From Methylomarinum vadi (GTDB lineage Bacteria; Pseudomonadota; Gammaproteobacteria; Methylococcales; Methylomonadaceae): a DNA stretch of 64,000 nt. Positions 7,741 to 16,458 of the stretch are shown here, in pieces. A program made the position numbers and the translations under genes. Every line of letters begins with the position of its first letter. Position 1 is the stretch's first letter. Under the pieces are notes generated by a model that searched no databases, was not told where the DNA came from, and saw only the letters and a program-made list of their open reading frames with translations. The stretch lies in assembly GCF_000733935.1 (NCBI RefSeq), contig NZ_JPON01000001.1:3546623-3610622 (forward strand), in the 5' to 3' direction.

Positions 7741-10700
7741 ATGTCCGAAACCAATCTGTTTTCTCCCGAATTGCCGCAACAAGCCGAAACGCCGTTGTAT
7801 TGGAGCGGTTTGGCCGGTTGCGGCGATTCGTTGGCGTTGGCCTCGGCGATTAAACAGCAACGGCGCCTGTTCGTCATCGTCACGCCGGATAGCCAGACAG
7901 CACTGCGCCTGGAACATGAGCTGGATTTCTTTCTTAATTACGAATTTCCCATCCTGCATTTTCCGGACTGGGAAACTCTTCCCTATGATGTTTTCTCGCC
8001 GTTGCCGGAGATTATTTCCGAACGGTTGAGGACTTTGGCCTTACTGCCGGAAGTGCGGCGCGGGGCGCTGGTGGTCTCGGTATCGACGTTGATGCACCGC
8101 TTGGCCCCGCGCGATCATGTGCTCGCCAACAGTTTCGCTATCGAGGTCGGCGGGACGTTTAATCTGGAGTTGAACCGCGCCAAGCTGGAAGCGGTCGGCT
8201 ACCAATGCGTTTCGCAAGTCTACCAGCATGCCGAATTCGCCGTGCGCGGTTCGATCGTCGATTTGTTTCCGATGGGAAGCAAACGGCCTTTCCGTATCGA
8301 ACTGTTCGACGAGGACATCGAATCGATTCGCACGTTCGACCCGGAAACGCAGCGCTCGCTTGAGAAAATCGACAAGGTGGAGTTGTTTCCGGCGCGCGAG
8401 TTTCCGTTCACCGATGCCGCGATCAAGCATTTTCGCCAGTCGTTTCGCGCCCATTTTCCGGAAGTCTCGGAAAAAAACCCCATTTATCAGGATGTCAGCA
8501 AGGGCGTCGCGCCGGGCGGCATCGAATATTACTTGCCGCTGTTCGTCGAAACGACGGAAACGTTGTTCGATTATTTGCCGGATAACACGGTGCTGGTTCT
8601 GCCGGCCTCTTTCGACGAGGCGGCGGCAACTTTTTACGATGAAGCGGAAGATCGTTTTCAACAGCGTAAATACGACGCCCACCGCCCCTTGCTGGAACCG
8701 CCGGCATTGTTTTTGTCCGCCGAGGAATTGCAACAACGAACGCAGTCGTTCGGCCGCGTGGTGATCGACGCCAAGGCGGAGCAGGCTTGCGATTATCGTT
8801 GCCAACCGCTGCCCGAACTGGCCATCGATACGCGGCTGAAAGAGCCGGCCCAGCGCTTGCGCCAGTTTGTCGAAGGATTTTCCGGACGTGTACTGTTCGT
8901 CGCCGAGACGGCGGGACATCGGGAAGGGTTGATCGAAAAACTGAAACGATACAAGCTCGGCGTCAAACAGGTCGAGGATTGGCAGGATTTTCTCGGCGGC
9001 GAGCAGCGTTTGGCCATTCTGGTCGCGCCGATGGATCATGGCTTGCTGCTGGAAGACCCGGCCATCGCCATCATCACCGAAAGTCAGCTGAGCGGCGAAA
9101 AGGTCCAGCAACGGCGGCGCAGGCGGCAGTCGGCGGCCAAGGAGCTGGAGAATGTCTTCAACAACCTGAACGAGCTGACCATCGGTTCGCCGGTGGTGCA
9201 CCAGGAGCATGGCGTCGGCCGTTATCTGGGCTTGCAGACCCTGACGGTGGGCGGCATCGAGGCCGAATTCCTGACCCTGGAATACGCGAACCAGGATAAG
9301 CTTTATGTGCCGGTTTCGTCCTTGCAATTGATCGGCCGCTACAGCGGCGTCAGCGCCGAAAACGCGCCGCTGCACCGGTTGGGCACCGATCAGTGGAGCA
9401 AGGCCAAGAAAAAAGCCATGGAGCGGGCGCGCGATGTCGCGGCGGAATTGTTGGACATCCACGCCAAACGGGCTGCCCGCCAAGGGCATCAGTTCGTCAT
9501 CGATAACGATGACTATAATGCCTTTGCCGGCGCCTTCCCGTTCGAGGAAACGCCGGACCAGCAATCGGCGATCGAGGCGATTCTGGCCGACATGCATGCG
9601 CCGCAGCCAATGGACCGTGTCGTTTGCGGCGATGTCGGTTTCGGCAAGACCGAAGTGGCGATGCGGGCGGCCTTCATCGCCGTGCAAAGCGGCAAGCAGG
9701 TGGCGGTGCTGGTGCCGACCACGTTGCTGGCGCAGCAACACTTTCAGAATTTCCGCGACCGCTTCGCCGATTGGCCGGTTCGCATCGAGGTGATGTCGCG
9801 CTTCAATACGCCCAAGCAACAAAAGACGATTGGCGAGGACCTGGCCGATGGCAAGGTCGACATCGTCGTCGGCACCCACAAGTTACTGTCCAAGGAAATC
9901 CAATACAAGTCGCTGGGCCTTGTGATCATCGACGAGGAACACCGCTTCGGTGTTCGCCAGAAGGAACATTTCAAGAAACTGCGCTACGAACTGGATCTGC
10001 TGACGTTGACGGCGACGCCGATACCGAGGACCTTGAACATGGCGATGTCGGGATTGCGCGATATCTCCATCATCGCGACGCCGCCACCCAATCGCCATGC
10101 CATCAAGACCTTCATCAGCGAATGGATCGACGTGCAGATACAAGAGGCCTGCCAACGTGAAATCAAGCGCGGCGGCCAGGTATTCTTCCTGCACAACGAC
10201 GTCAAGAGCATGGAGAAAATGGAGCGCGAGCTGAATCGCCTGGTGCCCGAGGCACGCGCCCGGATCGCACATGGCCAGATGCCGGAGCGTGAGCTGGAGC
10301 AGATCATGCTCGACTTTTACCATCAGCGCTTCAATCTGCTGATCAGCACCACCATCATCGAGAGCGGCATCGATATCCCCAGCGCCAACACCATCATCAT
10401 CAATCGGGCCGATAAACTCGGCCTGGCGCAATTGCATCAATTGCGCGGCCGGGTTGGGCGCTCCCATCATCGCGCCTACGCCTATTTCATCGTGCCGCCG
10501 AAATCCTTGATGAGCAAGGATGCGATGAAGCGTTTGGAAGCGCTGGAGACTTCCGGCGAGCTGGGCGCAGGCTTCATGCTGTCCTCTCACGACATGGAAA
10601 TTCGCGGCGCCGGCGAATTGCTGGGCGAAGACCAAAGCGGGCAAATCCAGGAAATCGGTTTTACCCTCTATACCGAATTGCTGGAACGGGCGGTCGAGGC

Positions 10701-11190
10701 ATTGAAGTCGGGCAAGCAGCCGGAACTGGACGCGCCGTTGGATATCGGCCCGGAAGTCGATTTGCAGACGGCCGCGTTGATCCCGGAAGATTATCTGCCC
10801 GACATTCATGCCCGCCTGGTATTGTACAAACGCATCGCCAGCGCCGAAACGTCGGACGATTTGCGCGTGCTGAAAGTGGAAATGATCGACCGTTTCGGCC
10901 TGTTGCCGGAACCGGTCAAGGCACTGTTCAGCGTCACCGAGTTGAAGCAGCAGGCGGCCGAATTGGGCATCCGCAAGTTGGAGGCCTTCGCGACCGGCGG
11001 TAGGGTGATCTTCAACACGGACCCCAATATCGATACCGCGGCGTTGATCGAGCTGATTCAAACCCAATCCCAGCTTTACAAATTCGACGGCGCCGATAAG
11101 CTAAGATTTACCCATACGTTCGAGAAGTTGGAAGACAAGCTGGATTTTCTGACCCGATTATTGGAAAAGCTGACACCGGAGGCAGCGTAA
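7741..11190 (+). CDS. mfd: Transcription-repair coupling factor
   Basis: A 1149-residue Mfd, full length. It removes stalled RNA polymerase and recruits UvrA for strand-specific repair. Order of parts: UvrB-like N-terminal module (to about 350), RNA-polymerase interaction domain (about 480-550, with SPVVHQEHGVGRYLG), RecG-like translocase with Walker A GDVGFGKTE near 629 and DEEH near 730, motif III TATPIPRT, the QLRGRVGRS helicase motif near 900, and the TRCF C-terminal domain. The stop overlaps the next start (TAATG), so csiV is coupled to it. Confidence 0.97.
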   Translation: MSETNLFSPELPQQAETPLYWSGLAGCGDSLALASAIKQQRRLFVIVTPDSQTALRLEHELDFFLNYEFPILHFPDWETLPYDVFSPLPEIISERLRTLALLPEVRRGALVVSVSTLMHRLAPRDHVLANSFAIEVGGTFNLELNRAKLEAVGYQCVSQVYQHAEFAVRGSIVDLFPMGSKRPFRIELFDEDIESIRTFDPETQRSLEKIDKVELFPAREFPFTDAAIKHFRQSFRAHFPEVSEKNPIYQDVSKGVAPGGIEYYLPLFVETTETLFDYLPDNTVLVLPASFDEAAATFYDEAEDRFQQRKYDAHRPLLEPPALFLSAEELQQRTQSFGRVVIDAKAEQACDYRCQPLPELAIDTRLKEPAQRLRQFVEGFSGRVLFVAETAGHREGLIEKLKRYKLGVKQVEDWQDFLGGEQRLAILVAPMDHGLLLEDPAIAIITESQLSGEKVQQRRRRRQSAAKELENVFNNLNELTIGSPVVHQEHGVGRYLGLQTLTVGGIEAEFLTLEYANQDKLYVPVSSLQLIGRYSGVSAENAPLHRLGTDQWSKAKKKAMERARDVAAELLDIHAKRAARQGHQFVIDNDDYNAFAGAFPFEETPDQQSAIEAILADMHAPQPMDRVVCGDVGFGKTEVAMRAAFIAVQSGKQVAVLVPTTLLAQQHFQNFRDRFADWPVRIEVMSRFNTPKQQKTIGEDLADGKVDIVVGTHKLLSKEIQYKSLGLVIIDEEHRFGVRQKEHFKKLRYELDLLTLTATPIPRTLNMAMSGLRDISIIATPPPNRHAIKTFISEWIDVQIQEACQREIKRGGQVFFLHNDVKSMEKMERELNRLVPEARARIAHGQMPERELEQIMLDFYHQRFNLLISTTIIESGIDIPSANTIIINRADKLGLAQLHQLRGRVGRSHHRAYAYFIVPPKSLMSKDAMKRLEALETSGELGAGFMLSSHDMEIRGAGELLGEDQSGQIQEIGFTLYTELLERAVEALKSGKQPELDAPLDIGPEVDLQTAALIPEDYLPDIHARLVLYKRIASAETSDDLRVLKVEMIDRFGLLPEPVKALFSVTELKQQAAELGIRKLEAFATGGRVIFNTDPNIDTAALIELIQTQSQLYKFDGADKLRFTHTFEKLEDKLDFLTRLLEKLTPEAA

Positions 11191-11720
11191 TGGAAAAATA
11201 TTTTTTCACGGGGTTGATAGGGTTATGGCTGGCCGTGTTCAGCGCGGCGGGTTTGGCCGACAGCAAAGCCTTTAAAATCGAAGTGGTGGTGTTCGCCCAG
11301 GACCAGCCGACCAGCGAAGTGTTAGATCAGCTGGAAAGCGAAATCGACTGGCCGCGCCGGCTCGCCGATCTAAACAATTATCCTCAGGTCGATCCGCAAT
11401 ATATTTCCTTGAACGGCATTTCCGCCAAATTAAGGCGAACCGCGGGCTACCGGCCGTTGCTGCATGTCGCCTGGACCCAGGAAGTTCCCGCCGACAGCAT
11501 CGGCACGGCGGTGCAATTGCAAAACCCCTCCGGCAGTTTGAACGGCTTCATTCGCATCCAGCGCGGCCATTATTTGTATTTGATCGCGGATATGGAGTAC
11601 AACCCGACCGGCTCGTTGTATTATCGCCTCGATGAAAAACGCCGCATCAAATTGAACGAAATTCATTATCTGGATCATCCCAAATTCGGCATCATCGCCA
11701 GGGTTACGCCGTTGTCCTGA
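11190..11720 (+). CDS. CsiV-family periplasmic protein
   Basis: A 176-residue secreted protein with an N-terminal signal peptide (FFTGLIGLWLAVFSAAGLA, cleavage near residue 24). The next segment, FKIEVVVFAQ, is typical of the CsiV family (PF10972), described as peptidoglycan-associated. A CsiV gene directly after mfd is a recurrent arrangement in gammaproteobacteria, which supports the call. It overlaps mfd by one base, and its stop overlaps glcE by one base. Confidence 0.7.
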   Translation: MEKYFFTGLIGLWLAVFSAAGLADSKAFKIEVVVFAQDQPTSEVLDQLESEIDWPRRLADLNNYPQVDPQYISLNGISAKLRRTAGYRPLLHVAWTQEVPADSIGTAVQLQNPSGSLNGFIRIQRGHYLYLIADMEYNPTGSLYYRLDEKRRIKLNEIHYLDHPKFGIIARVTPLS

Positions 11721-12784
11721 TGCAAGCGAGCGACCAATCACGGCAAATTCAACAGGCGGTGAAGGACGCCGTTGCCGGGCGAACGCCGCTCGCTATCGTC
11801 GCCGGCAACAGCAAGGCCTTTTACGGCAGAGAGCCTCAAGGCCTAAAACTCGATGTCAGCGGCCATCGCGGAATCGTCAATTACCACCCCTCCGAATTGG
11901 TCATTACCGCGCGGGCCGGCACGCCGTTAAGCGAAATCAACCAAGTCTTGGCGGAACGGAAACAAATGCTGGCCTTCGAGCCGCCAGGATTTTCTGATAG
12001 CGCCACATTGGGCGGTACCATCGCTTGCGGCCTGTCCGGCAGCCGGCGGCCATTTGCCGGTTCTGCCAGGGACTTCGTGCTGGGTTGCCAGATCGTCGAT
12101 GGGCAGGGAGAAATCCTGTCGTTCGGCGGCGAGGTCATGAAGAATGTCGCCGGCTACGACGTATCCCGGCTGATGACCGGCGCGTTGGGAACGCTGGGCG
12201 TGTTGCTGCAGGTTTCCCTGAAAGTGCTGCCCTTGCCCGAGCAGGATATGACCTGCGCATTGGAGCTCGAGGAAGCCGGGGCGATGGCAGCCATGCAGCA
12301 ATTGGCGCTGCGTCCCTTGCCGCTGTCCGGCCTTAGTTATGACGGCGAACGCCTGTTCGTGCGGTTGTCCGGCGCGGAGAAGGCGGTGAGTTCGGCGGCG
12401 CAGAAAATCGGCGGCGATGCCTTGGCCGATGCCGGCCACTATTGGCGACGATTGAACGAACAACGGTTACCGTTTTTTCGCTCCGACCGGCCGTTATGGC
12501 GGTTGTCGCTGGCGCCGGCCACGGCGCAGCTTGAATTGTCAGGGGAATGTTATTGGGACTGGGGCGGCGCCCTGCGCTGGCTGAAAAGCGATGAACCAGC
12601 GGCCCCGATTTTCGCCGCGGCCGCCGCCGTCGACGGACACGCCACGTTGTTCCGAAACGGCGACAGAAGCGGCCATGTGTTTCAGCCCTTGAGCGGCAAG
12701 CTGCAGCAGTTGCAGCGCAATCTGAAGCAAGCCTTCGACCCGCATGGCATCTTCAATCCCCAACGCATGTACCGGGACTGGTAA
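11720..12784 (+). CDS. glcE: Glycolate oxidase FAD-binding subunit
   Basis: A 354-residue GlcE. It is a FAD_binding_4 protein shorter than the GlcD catalytic subunit, forming glycolate dehydrogenase with GlcD and GlcF. The PP-loop-like region around LVITARAGTPLSEI, then FEPPGF and ATLGGTIACGLSG, bind FAD; VMKNVAGYDVSRLM is a family signature. It overlaps csiV and glcF by one base each. No glcD lies before it in this window, unlike the usual glcDEF order. Confidence 0.88.
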   Translation: MQASDQSRQIQQAVKDAVAGRTPLAIVAGNSKAFYGREPQGLKLDVSGHRGIVNYHPSELVITARAGTPLSEINQVLAERKQMLAFEPPGFSDSATLGGTIACGLSGSRRPFAGSARDFVLGCQIVDGQGEILSFGGEVMKNVAGYDVSRLMTGALGTLGVLLQVSLKVLPLPEQDMTCALELEEAGAMAAMQQLALRPLPLSGLSYDGERLFVRLSGAEKAVSSAAQKIGGDALADAGHYWRRLNEQRLPFFRSDRPLWRLSLAPATAQLELSGECYWDWGGALRWLKSDEPAAPIFAAAAAVDGHATLFRNGDRSGHVFQPLSGKLQQLQRNLKQAFDPHGIFNPQRMYRDW

Positions 12785-14001
12785 TGCAAACCAATCTGGC
12801 CGATTTCGTCAAACAACGCCCGGAACACGCGGAACTCGACGGCATATTGCGCAACTGCGTGCATTGCGGTTTTTGCAACGCCACCTGTCCGACCTACCAA
12901 TTGCTGGGCGACGAACGGGACGGCCCGCGCGGGCGCATCTATCTGCTGAAACAAGCATTGGAAGGCGAAGCCGTCAGCCGCCTGACGCAAACGCATTTGG
13001 ACCGTTGCCTGAGTTGCCGCTCCTGCGAAACCACTTGCCCTTCGGGCGTCAAATACGGCCGCCTGTTGGACCTGGGGAGGGAGATTGTCGAGGAAAAGGT
13101 GGAGCGCTCTGTGTTCGACCGGCTGCGGCGTTTCGCCTTGCGCCAGATCCTGCCTTATCGAAGTCGTTTTGGCCCGCTGATGCGCATGCTTCGGTTGGCG
13201 AGACCGCTGCTGCCGCTGTCGTTGCGGCATAAGATTTCGCCGCCAGCGAAGGCTTATGCCTGGCCGGCCGCAAACCATCCGCGCAAGATGTTGATCATGC
13301 CGGGGTGCGTGCAAGCCGAGCTGGCCCCATCCATCGATGCGGCTACGGCCAATGTATTGGACAGACTGGGGATTTCCTTGCTGCGGATCGAGGACAGCGG
13401 GTGTTGTGGCGCGTTGCCTTATCATCTGTCCGCGCACAAGCAGGCCAGGGCCATGGCCCGGCGCAATATCGACGCCTGTTGGCCGTCTATCGAGCAAGGG
13501 GCCGAAGCCATCGTCATGACCGCTAGCGGCTGCGGCGTGACGCTGAAGGAATACGGCGTGTTGCTGCAAAACGACGCGGATTACAAGGATAAAGCGCAGC
13601 GCTTTGCCGGATTGTGCAAGGACATAGCCGAAATGCTGGCCGAAGAGGATTTGCCGCGATTCGGCGTGCAGCCTCGTAAAATAGCCTTCCAGTCGCCGTG
13701 CACGCTGCAGCACGGACAACAATTGAACGGCGCGGTCGAAGCGATTCTGCAACGCATCGGGTTTCAGTTGACGCCGGTACAGGACGCCCATTTATGCTGC
13801 GGTTCGGCCGGCGTTTATTCGCTGCTGCAACCCGAATTGTCGAATAGCTTACGCGGCCAGAAATTACAACATTTACAGGCCGGCCAGCCGGAGCTGATCG
13901 CCACGGCCAACATCGGCTGTCTCAATCATTTACAGGCCGGCACATCCACTAGAGTGGCGCATTGGATAGAATTATTGAACGAAAGTGAAGAAAAACCATG
14001 A
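12784..14001 (+). CDS. glcF: Glycolate oxidase iron-sulfur subunit
   Basis: A 405-residue GlcF that passes electrons from glycolate oxidation to the quinone pool. Two 4Fe-4S motifs are visible: CVHCGFCNATCP near residues 22-33 and CLSCRSCETTCPSG near 76-89. Two CCG-type cysteine-rich domains follow (DSGCCGALPYH and HLCCGSAGVYSLLQ). Its last codons overlap the DUF1289 gene by 4 bases. In methanotrophs glycolate may arise from side reactions of C1 or phosphoglycolate metabolism; that link is inference. Confidence 0.92.
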   Translation: MQTNLADFVKQRPEHAELDGILRNCVHCGFCNATCPTYQLLGDERDGPRGRIYLLKQALEGEAVSRLTQTHLDRCLSCRSCETTCPSGVKYGRLLDLGREIVEEKVERSVFDRLRRFALRQILPYRSRFGPLMRMLRLARPLLPLSLRHKISPPAKAYAWPAANHPRKMLIMPGCVQAELAPSIDAATANVLDRLGISLLRIEDSGCCGALPYHLSAHKQARAMARRNIDACWPSIEQGAEAIVMTASGCGVTLKEYGVLLQNDADYKDKAQRFAGLCKDIAEMLAEEDLPRFGVQPRKIAFQSPCTLQHGQQLNGAVEAILQRIGFQLTPVQDAHLCCGSAGVYSLLQPELSNSLRGQKLQHLQAGQPELIATANIGCLNHLQAGTSTRVAHWIELLNESEEKP

Positions 14002-14186
14002 ATGACCTACCCGAATTGGAAACCATCGAATCCCCCTGCATAGGCCAATGCTGCCTGAACGAACAAGACATCTGCCTGGGCTGCTACCGCAGCCTAGAAG
14101 AAATCACCAGCTGGACCCTGGTCGACAACGACACCCGCCGCCAATATTTGCAAAATGTTGCCGAGCGGAAGAAAGAGCGGGAATGA
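13998..14186 (+). CDS. DUF1289 small cysteine protein
   Basis: A 62-residue protein matching DUF1289: PCIGQCCLNEQDICLGC followed by YRSLEEITSW. Four cysteines in the C-x3-C...C-x2-C arrangement suggest metal binding. It overlaps glcF by 4 bases (ATGA), so it is the tail gene of the mfd-csiV-glcEF unit. Function unknown. Confidence 0.8.
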   Translation: MNDLPELETIESPCIGQCCLNEQDICLGCYRSLEEITSWTLVDNDTRRQYLQNVAERKKERE

Positions 14187-14342
14187 ATTTTTGATAAAAG
14201 GCATTCGATATGGGAGTTAGTCGGATCTGGTTATCATGATAAATATTCATGTTATCCCGTTTAGAACTTTAAGGGTTCCTGTGCATGAGTGCCTTGATGA
14301 TCAAGTCTAGTGTATAGGATATGCGGGTCTGGTGAATAACTT

Positions 14343-14423
14343 GGGCCGTAGGATGTGCCGACGTTAGGAGGCGCATCGTTCGCGATCGATGCGCTTCACG
14401 TTGTTCAGCACATCCTACGGCCC
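14343..14423. repeat. Long intergenic palindrome, subfamily A copy 1
   Basis: Outer arms GGGCCGTAGGATGTGC / GCACATCCTACGGCCC pair over 16 bp. An inner hairpin GCGCATCG...CGATGCGC lies between them. Related copies are at 14802, 18508 and 19259. Confidence 0.85.
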
Positions 14424-14428
14424 TTAAA

Positions 14429-14689
14429 TCATCTGGCGCCTAGAATAAAATTCCAAATTGCAAATAACATTGGTAGAGTTAAAACTATACTCGCGTAAAT
14501 ACCAAATAAATTTTGTGCGGAAAGCGCAAACAAAATTAAAAGAAAGGGCAAAATTAGTCCCCAAAAAATCAATAAATTTTTTCCGAATATTAAGTCGTAT
14601 ATCTTTAGATAACCTTTTTTCGCGTTACAAGTCGAGCAAATATTGTCTTTTGCTGCTATCTCGCTTTTACAAAATGGGCAACTGATCAT
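14429..14689 (-). CDS. Zinc-ribbon membrane protein
   Basis: An 86-residue protein. An N-terminal zinc ribbon with CPFC near residues 4-7 and CSTC 13 residues later is followed by two hydrophobic helices (from IFWGLILPFLLILFAL on). GGAGG followed 8 bases later by ATG 14689 marks the start; the ATG at 14704 sits inside this ribosome site and is unlikely to be used. Low GC compared with the mfd-glc genes suggests acquired DNA. It lies between two palindromic repeats. Confidence 0.55.
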   Translation of the reverse strand: MISCPFCKSEIAAKDNICSTCNAKKGYLKIYDLIFGKNLLIFWGLILPFLLILFALSAQNLFGIYASIVLTLPMLFAIWNFILGAR

Positions 14690-14801
14690 TTTATTTTCCT
14701 CCATTCATTTAGATAGAAACATACTAAAAATTTACCATCTAATATCGAAGTCTTAGAATCAATTACAGAGCGTAGCAAGATAAAATGACAATTTTAAGTC
14801 A

Positions 14802-14882
14802 GGGCCGTAGAATGTGCAGGCGTTAGGAGGCGCATCTTTCGTGATAGATGCGCTTCACTTTGTTAAGAACATCCTACGGCCC
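14802..14882. repeat. Long intergenic palindrome, subfamily A copy 2
   Basis: Same architecture as 14343-14423 with scattered differences (GTAGAATGTGC on the left arm, AACATCCTAC on the right). It borders the IS200 insertion cluster. Confidence 0.8.
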
Positions 14883-14927
14883 TTTTCGCGTCCAGTTATT
14901 TGCGGCATTATGCTGAGCCTTTTTAAT

Positions 14928-14984
14928 TATCCATCATAAGGTTTAAACCACCGGCTTTAGCCGGTCAGCTTTAGCTGCGATAAT
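14928..14984 (+). repeat. Orphan 57-bp left end of the IS200 element
   Basis: An exact copy of the first 57 bp of the IS element, directly abutting the complete copy A. It ends in GATAAT, an internal TNAT site. See the finding on self-insertion. Confidence 0.9.
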
Positions 14985-15570
14985 TATCCATCATAAGGTT
15001 TAAACCACCGGCTTTAGCCGGTCAGCTTTAGCTGCGATAATTTGCCCAAGGAGGTGGCGATGGACTATAGATACGGCAGCCATACGGTTTACCAAATTGA
15101 GTATCATTTTGTTTGGGTTACGAAGTATCGTTATAAAGTGCTGAAGGATGAAATAGCCGAACGAGTGAGAGACTTGGTGCGGCAGACATGCGAAGCCTTT
15201 GAGATACGGATTATCAAAGGTGTCGTGAGCAAAGATCATGTGCACATTTTGGTGAGTGCGCCGCCGACTATGGCCCCAAGCGAAATCATGAGGCGAATCA
15301 AGGGACGAACTTCGAGCTATCTGTTCGAAGAGTTCCCGCACTTGAAAAAGCGATATTGGGGTCGACATTTTTGAGCCCGCGGTTATTTTTGCGCCACAGT
15401 GGGGCAAATGACTGATGAGATGATAAAGCAATATTTGGAGCATCACTTTGAACCTAATCCAAACGATAATTTCAAGATGGAGCCCGACTAAGACGCGTCG
15501 TTTAGTCGACGCGTATCCGGACTTTCAGTCCGTTATTGGAACCCACCCGCTTGAGCGGGTGGTTGTTTAG
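14985..15570 (+). mobile_element. IS200-group element, copy A
   Basis: A 586-bp element of the IS200/IS605 family carrying only tnpA. The left end has two subterminal hairpins (ACCGGC-TTTA-GCCGGT and CAGCT-TT-AGCTG). The right end has three (ACGCGTCG...CGACGCGT; CGGACT-TTC-AGTCCG; CCACCCGC-TTGA-GCGGGTGG). There is no target duplication. The left flank is TAAT and the copies together suggest target TNAT. Boundaries carry a one-base T ambiguity. This copy sits just upstream of the disrupted gene at 15593. Confidence 0.9.
15060..15491 (+). pseudogene. tnpA: IS200-type Y1 transposase TnpA with in-frame UGA (copy A)
   Basis: AAGGAGG precedes ATG 15060. The frame encodes a REP-type HUH transposase: YHFVWVTKYRYKVL near the start and the HUH motif in DHVHILV. 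TGA at 15372-15374 stops it after 104 residues (RYWGRHF). The same frame continues for 38 codons (ARGYFCATVGQMTDEM, then KQYLEHH) to TAA 15491. Relatives have Trp at this spot, so TGG became TGA. The presumed catalytic Tyr (KQYLEHH) lies beyond the stop, so the 104-residue product should be inactive. Confidence 0.85.
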
Positions 15571-15638
15571 TTAATACAAATCTAATTAAAACATGTCAGA
15601 TAATAAAAAAACCTTTGAACCACCTCTGCCACCTTTAT

Positions 15639-16224
15639 TATCCATCATAAGGTTTAAACCACCGGCTTTAGCCGGTCAGCTTTAGCTGCGATAATTTGCC
15701 CAAGGAGGTGGCGATGGACTATAGATACGGCAGCCATACGGTTTACCAAATTGAGTATCATTTTGTTTGGGTTACGAAGTATCGTTATAAAGTGCTGAAG
15801 GATGAAATAGCCGAACGAGTGAGAGACTTGGTGCGGCAGACATGCGAAGCCTTTGAGATACGGATTATCAAAGGTGTCGTGAGCAAAGATCATGTGCACA
15901 TTTTGGTGAGTGCGCCGCCGACTATGGCCCCAAGCGAAATCATGAGGCGAATCAAGGGACGAACTTCGAGCTATCTGTTCGAAGAGTTCCCGCACTTGAA
16001 AAAGCGATATTGGGGTCGACATTTTTGAGCCCGCGGTTATTTTTGCGCCACAGTGGGGCAAATGACTGATGAGATGATAAAGCAATATTTGGAGCATCAC
16101 TTTGAACCTAATCCAAACGATAATTTCAAGATGGAGCCCGACTAAGACGCGTCGTTTAGTCGACGCGTATCCGGACTTTCAGTCCGTTATTGGAACCCAC
16201 CCGCTTGAGCGGGTGGTTGTTTAG
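15639..16224 (+). mobile_element. IS200-group element, copy B
   Basis: This copy sits in codon 16 of the disrupted gene, left flank TTAT. Precise removal of 586 bp restores the host frame (PPLPPL joined to FGCCSKK), showing a clean insertion without duplication. Confidence 0.92.
15714..16145 (+). pseudogene. tnpA: TnpA with in-frame UGA (copy B)
   Basis: Same sequence as copy A; the UGA is at 16026-16028. Confidence 0.85.
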
Positions 16225-16458
16225 TTGGATGTTGTTCAAAAAAAGATGTAGCTAGATGGGCTAAAAACCTCAAACATATTCGATTATGCTTAGGAGCAAG
16301 GTCTGGTCATGCAAATGAAGGTGATAGTTATAAAGTTAAATTTAAATTTTCAAACGAAGATGAGTTAAATTGGATATTAAATACATTAAATATTAATAAT
16401 TCAACTCCAAAAAAAATCCATAACTATGAAAGAGTTAAAACAATAAGTCTTAGTATTT

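Noticed and set aside
8041-11067. Long minus-strand open frames opposite mfd
   Set aside because: They mirror the codon pattern of mfd, whose motifs are complete on the plus strand, and they show no domain.
15372-15374. UGA as a sense codon genome-wide, or as selenocysteine
   Set aside because: Many intact genes here end in TGA. The expected residue at this place in the family is Trp, not Cys, and I see no SECIS-like element that I could defend.
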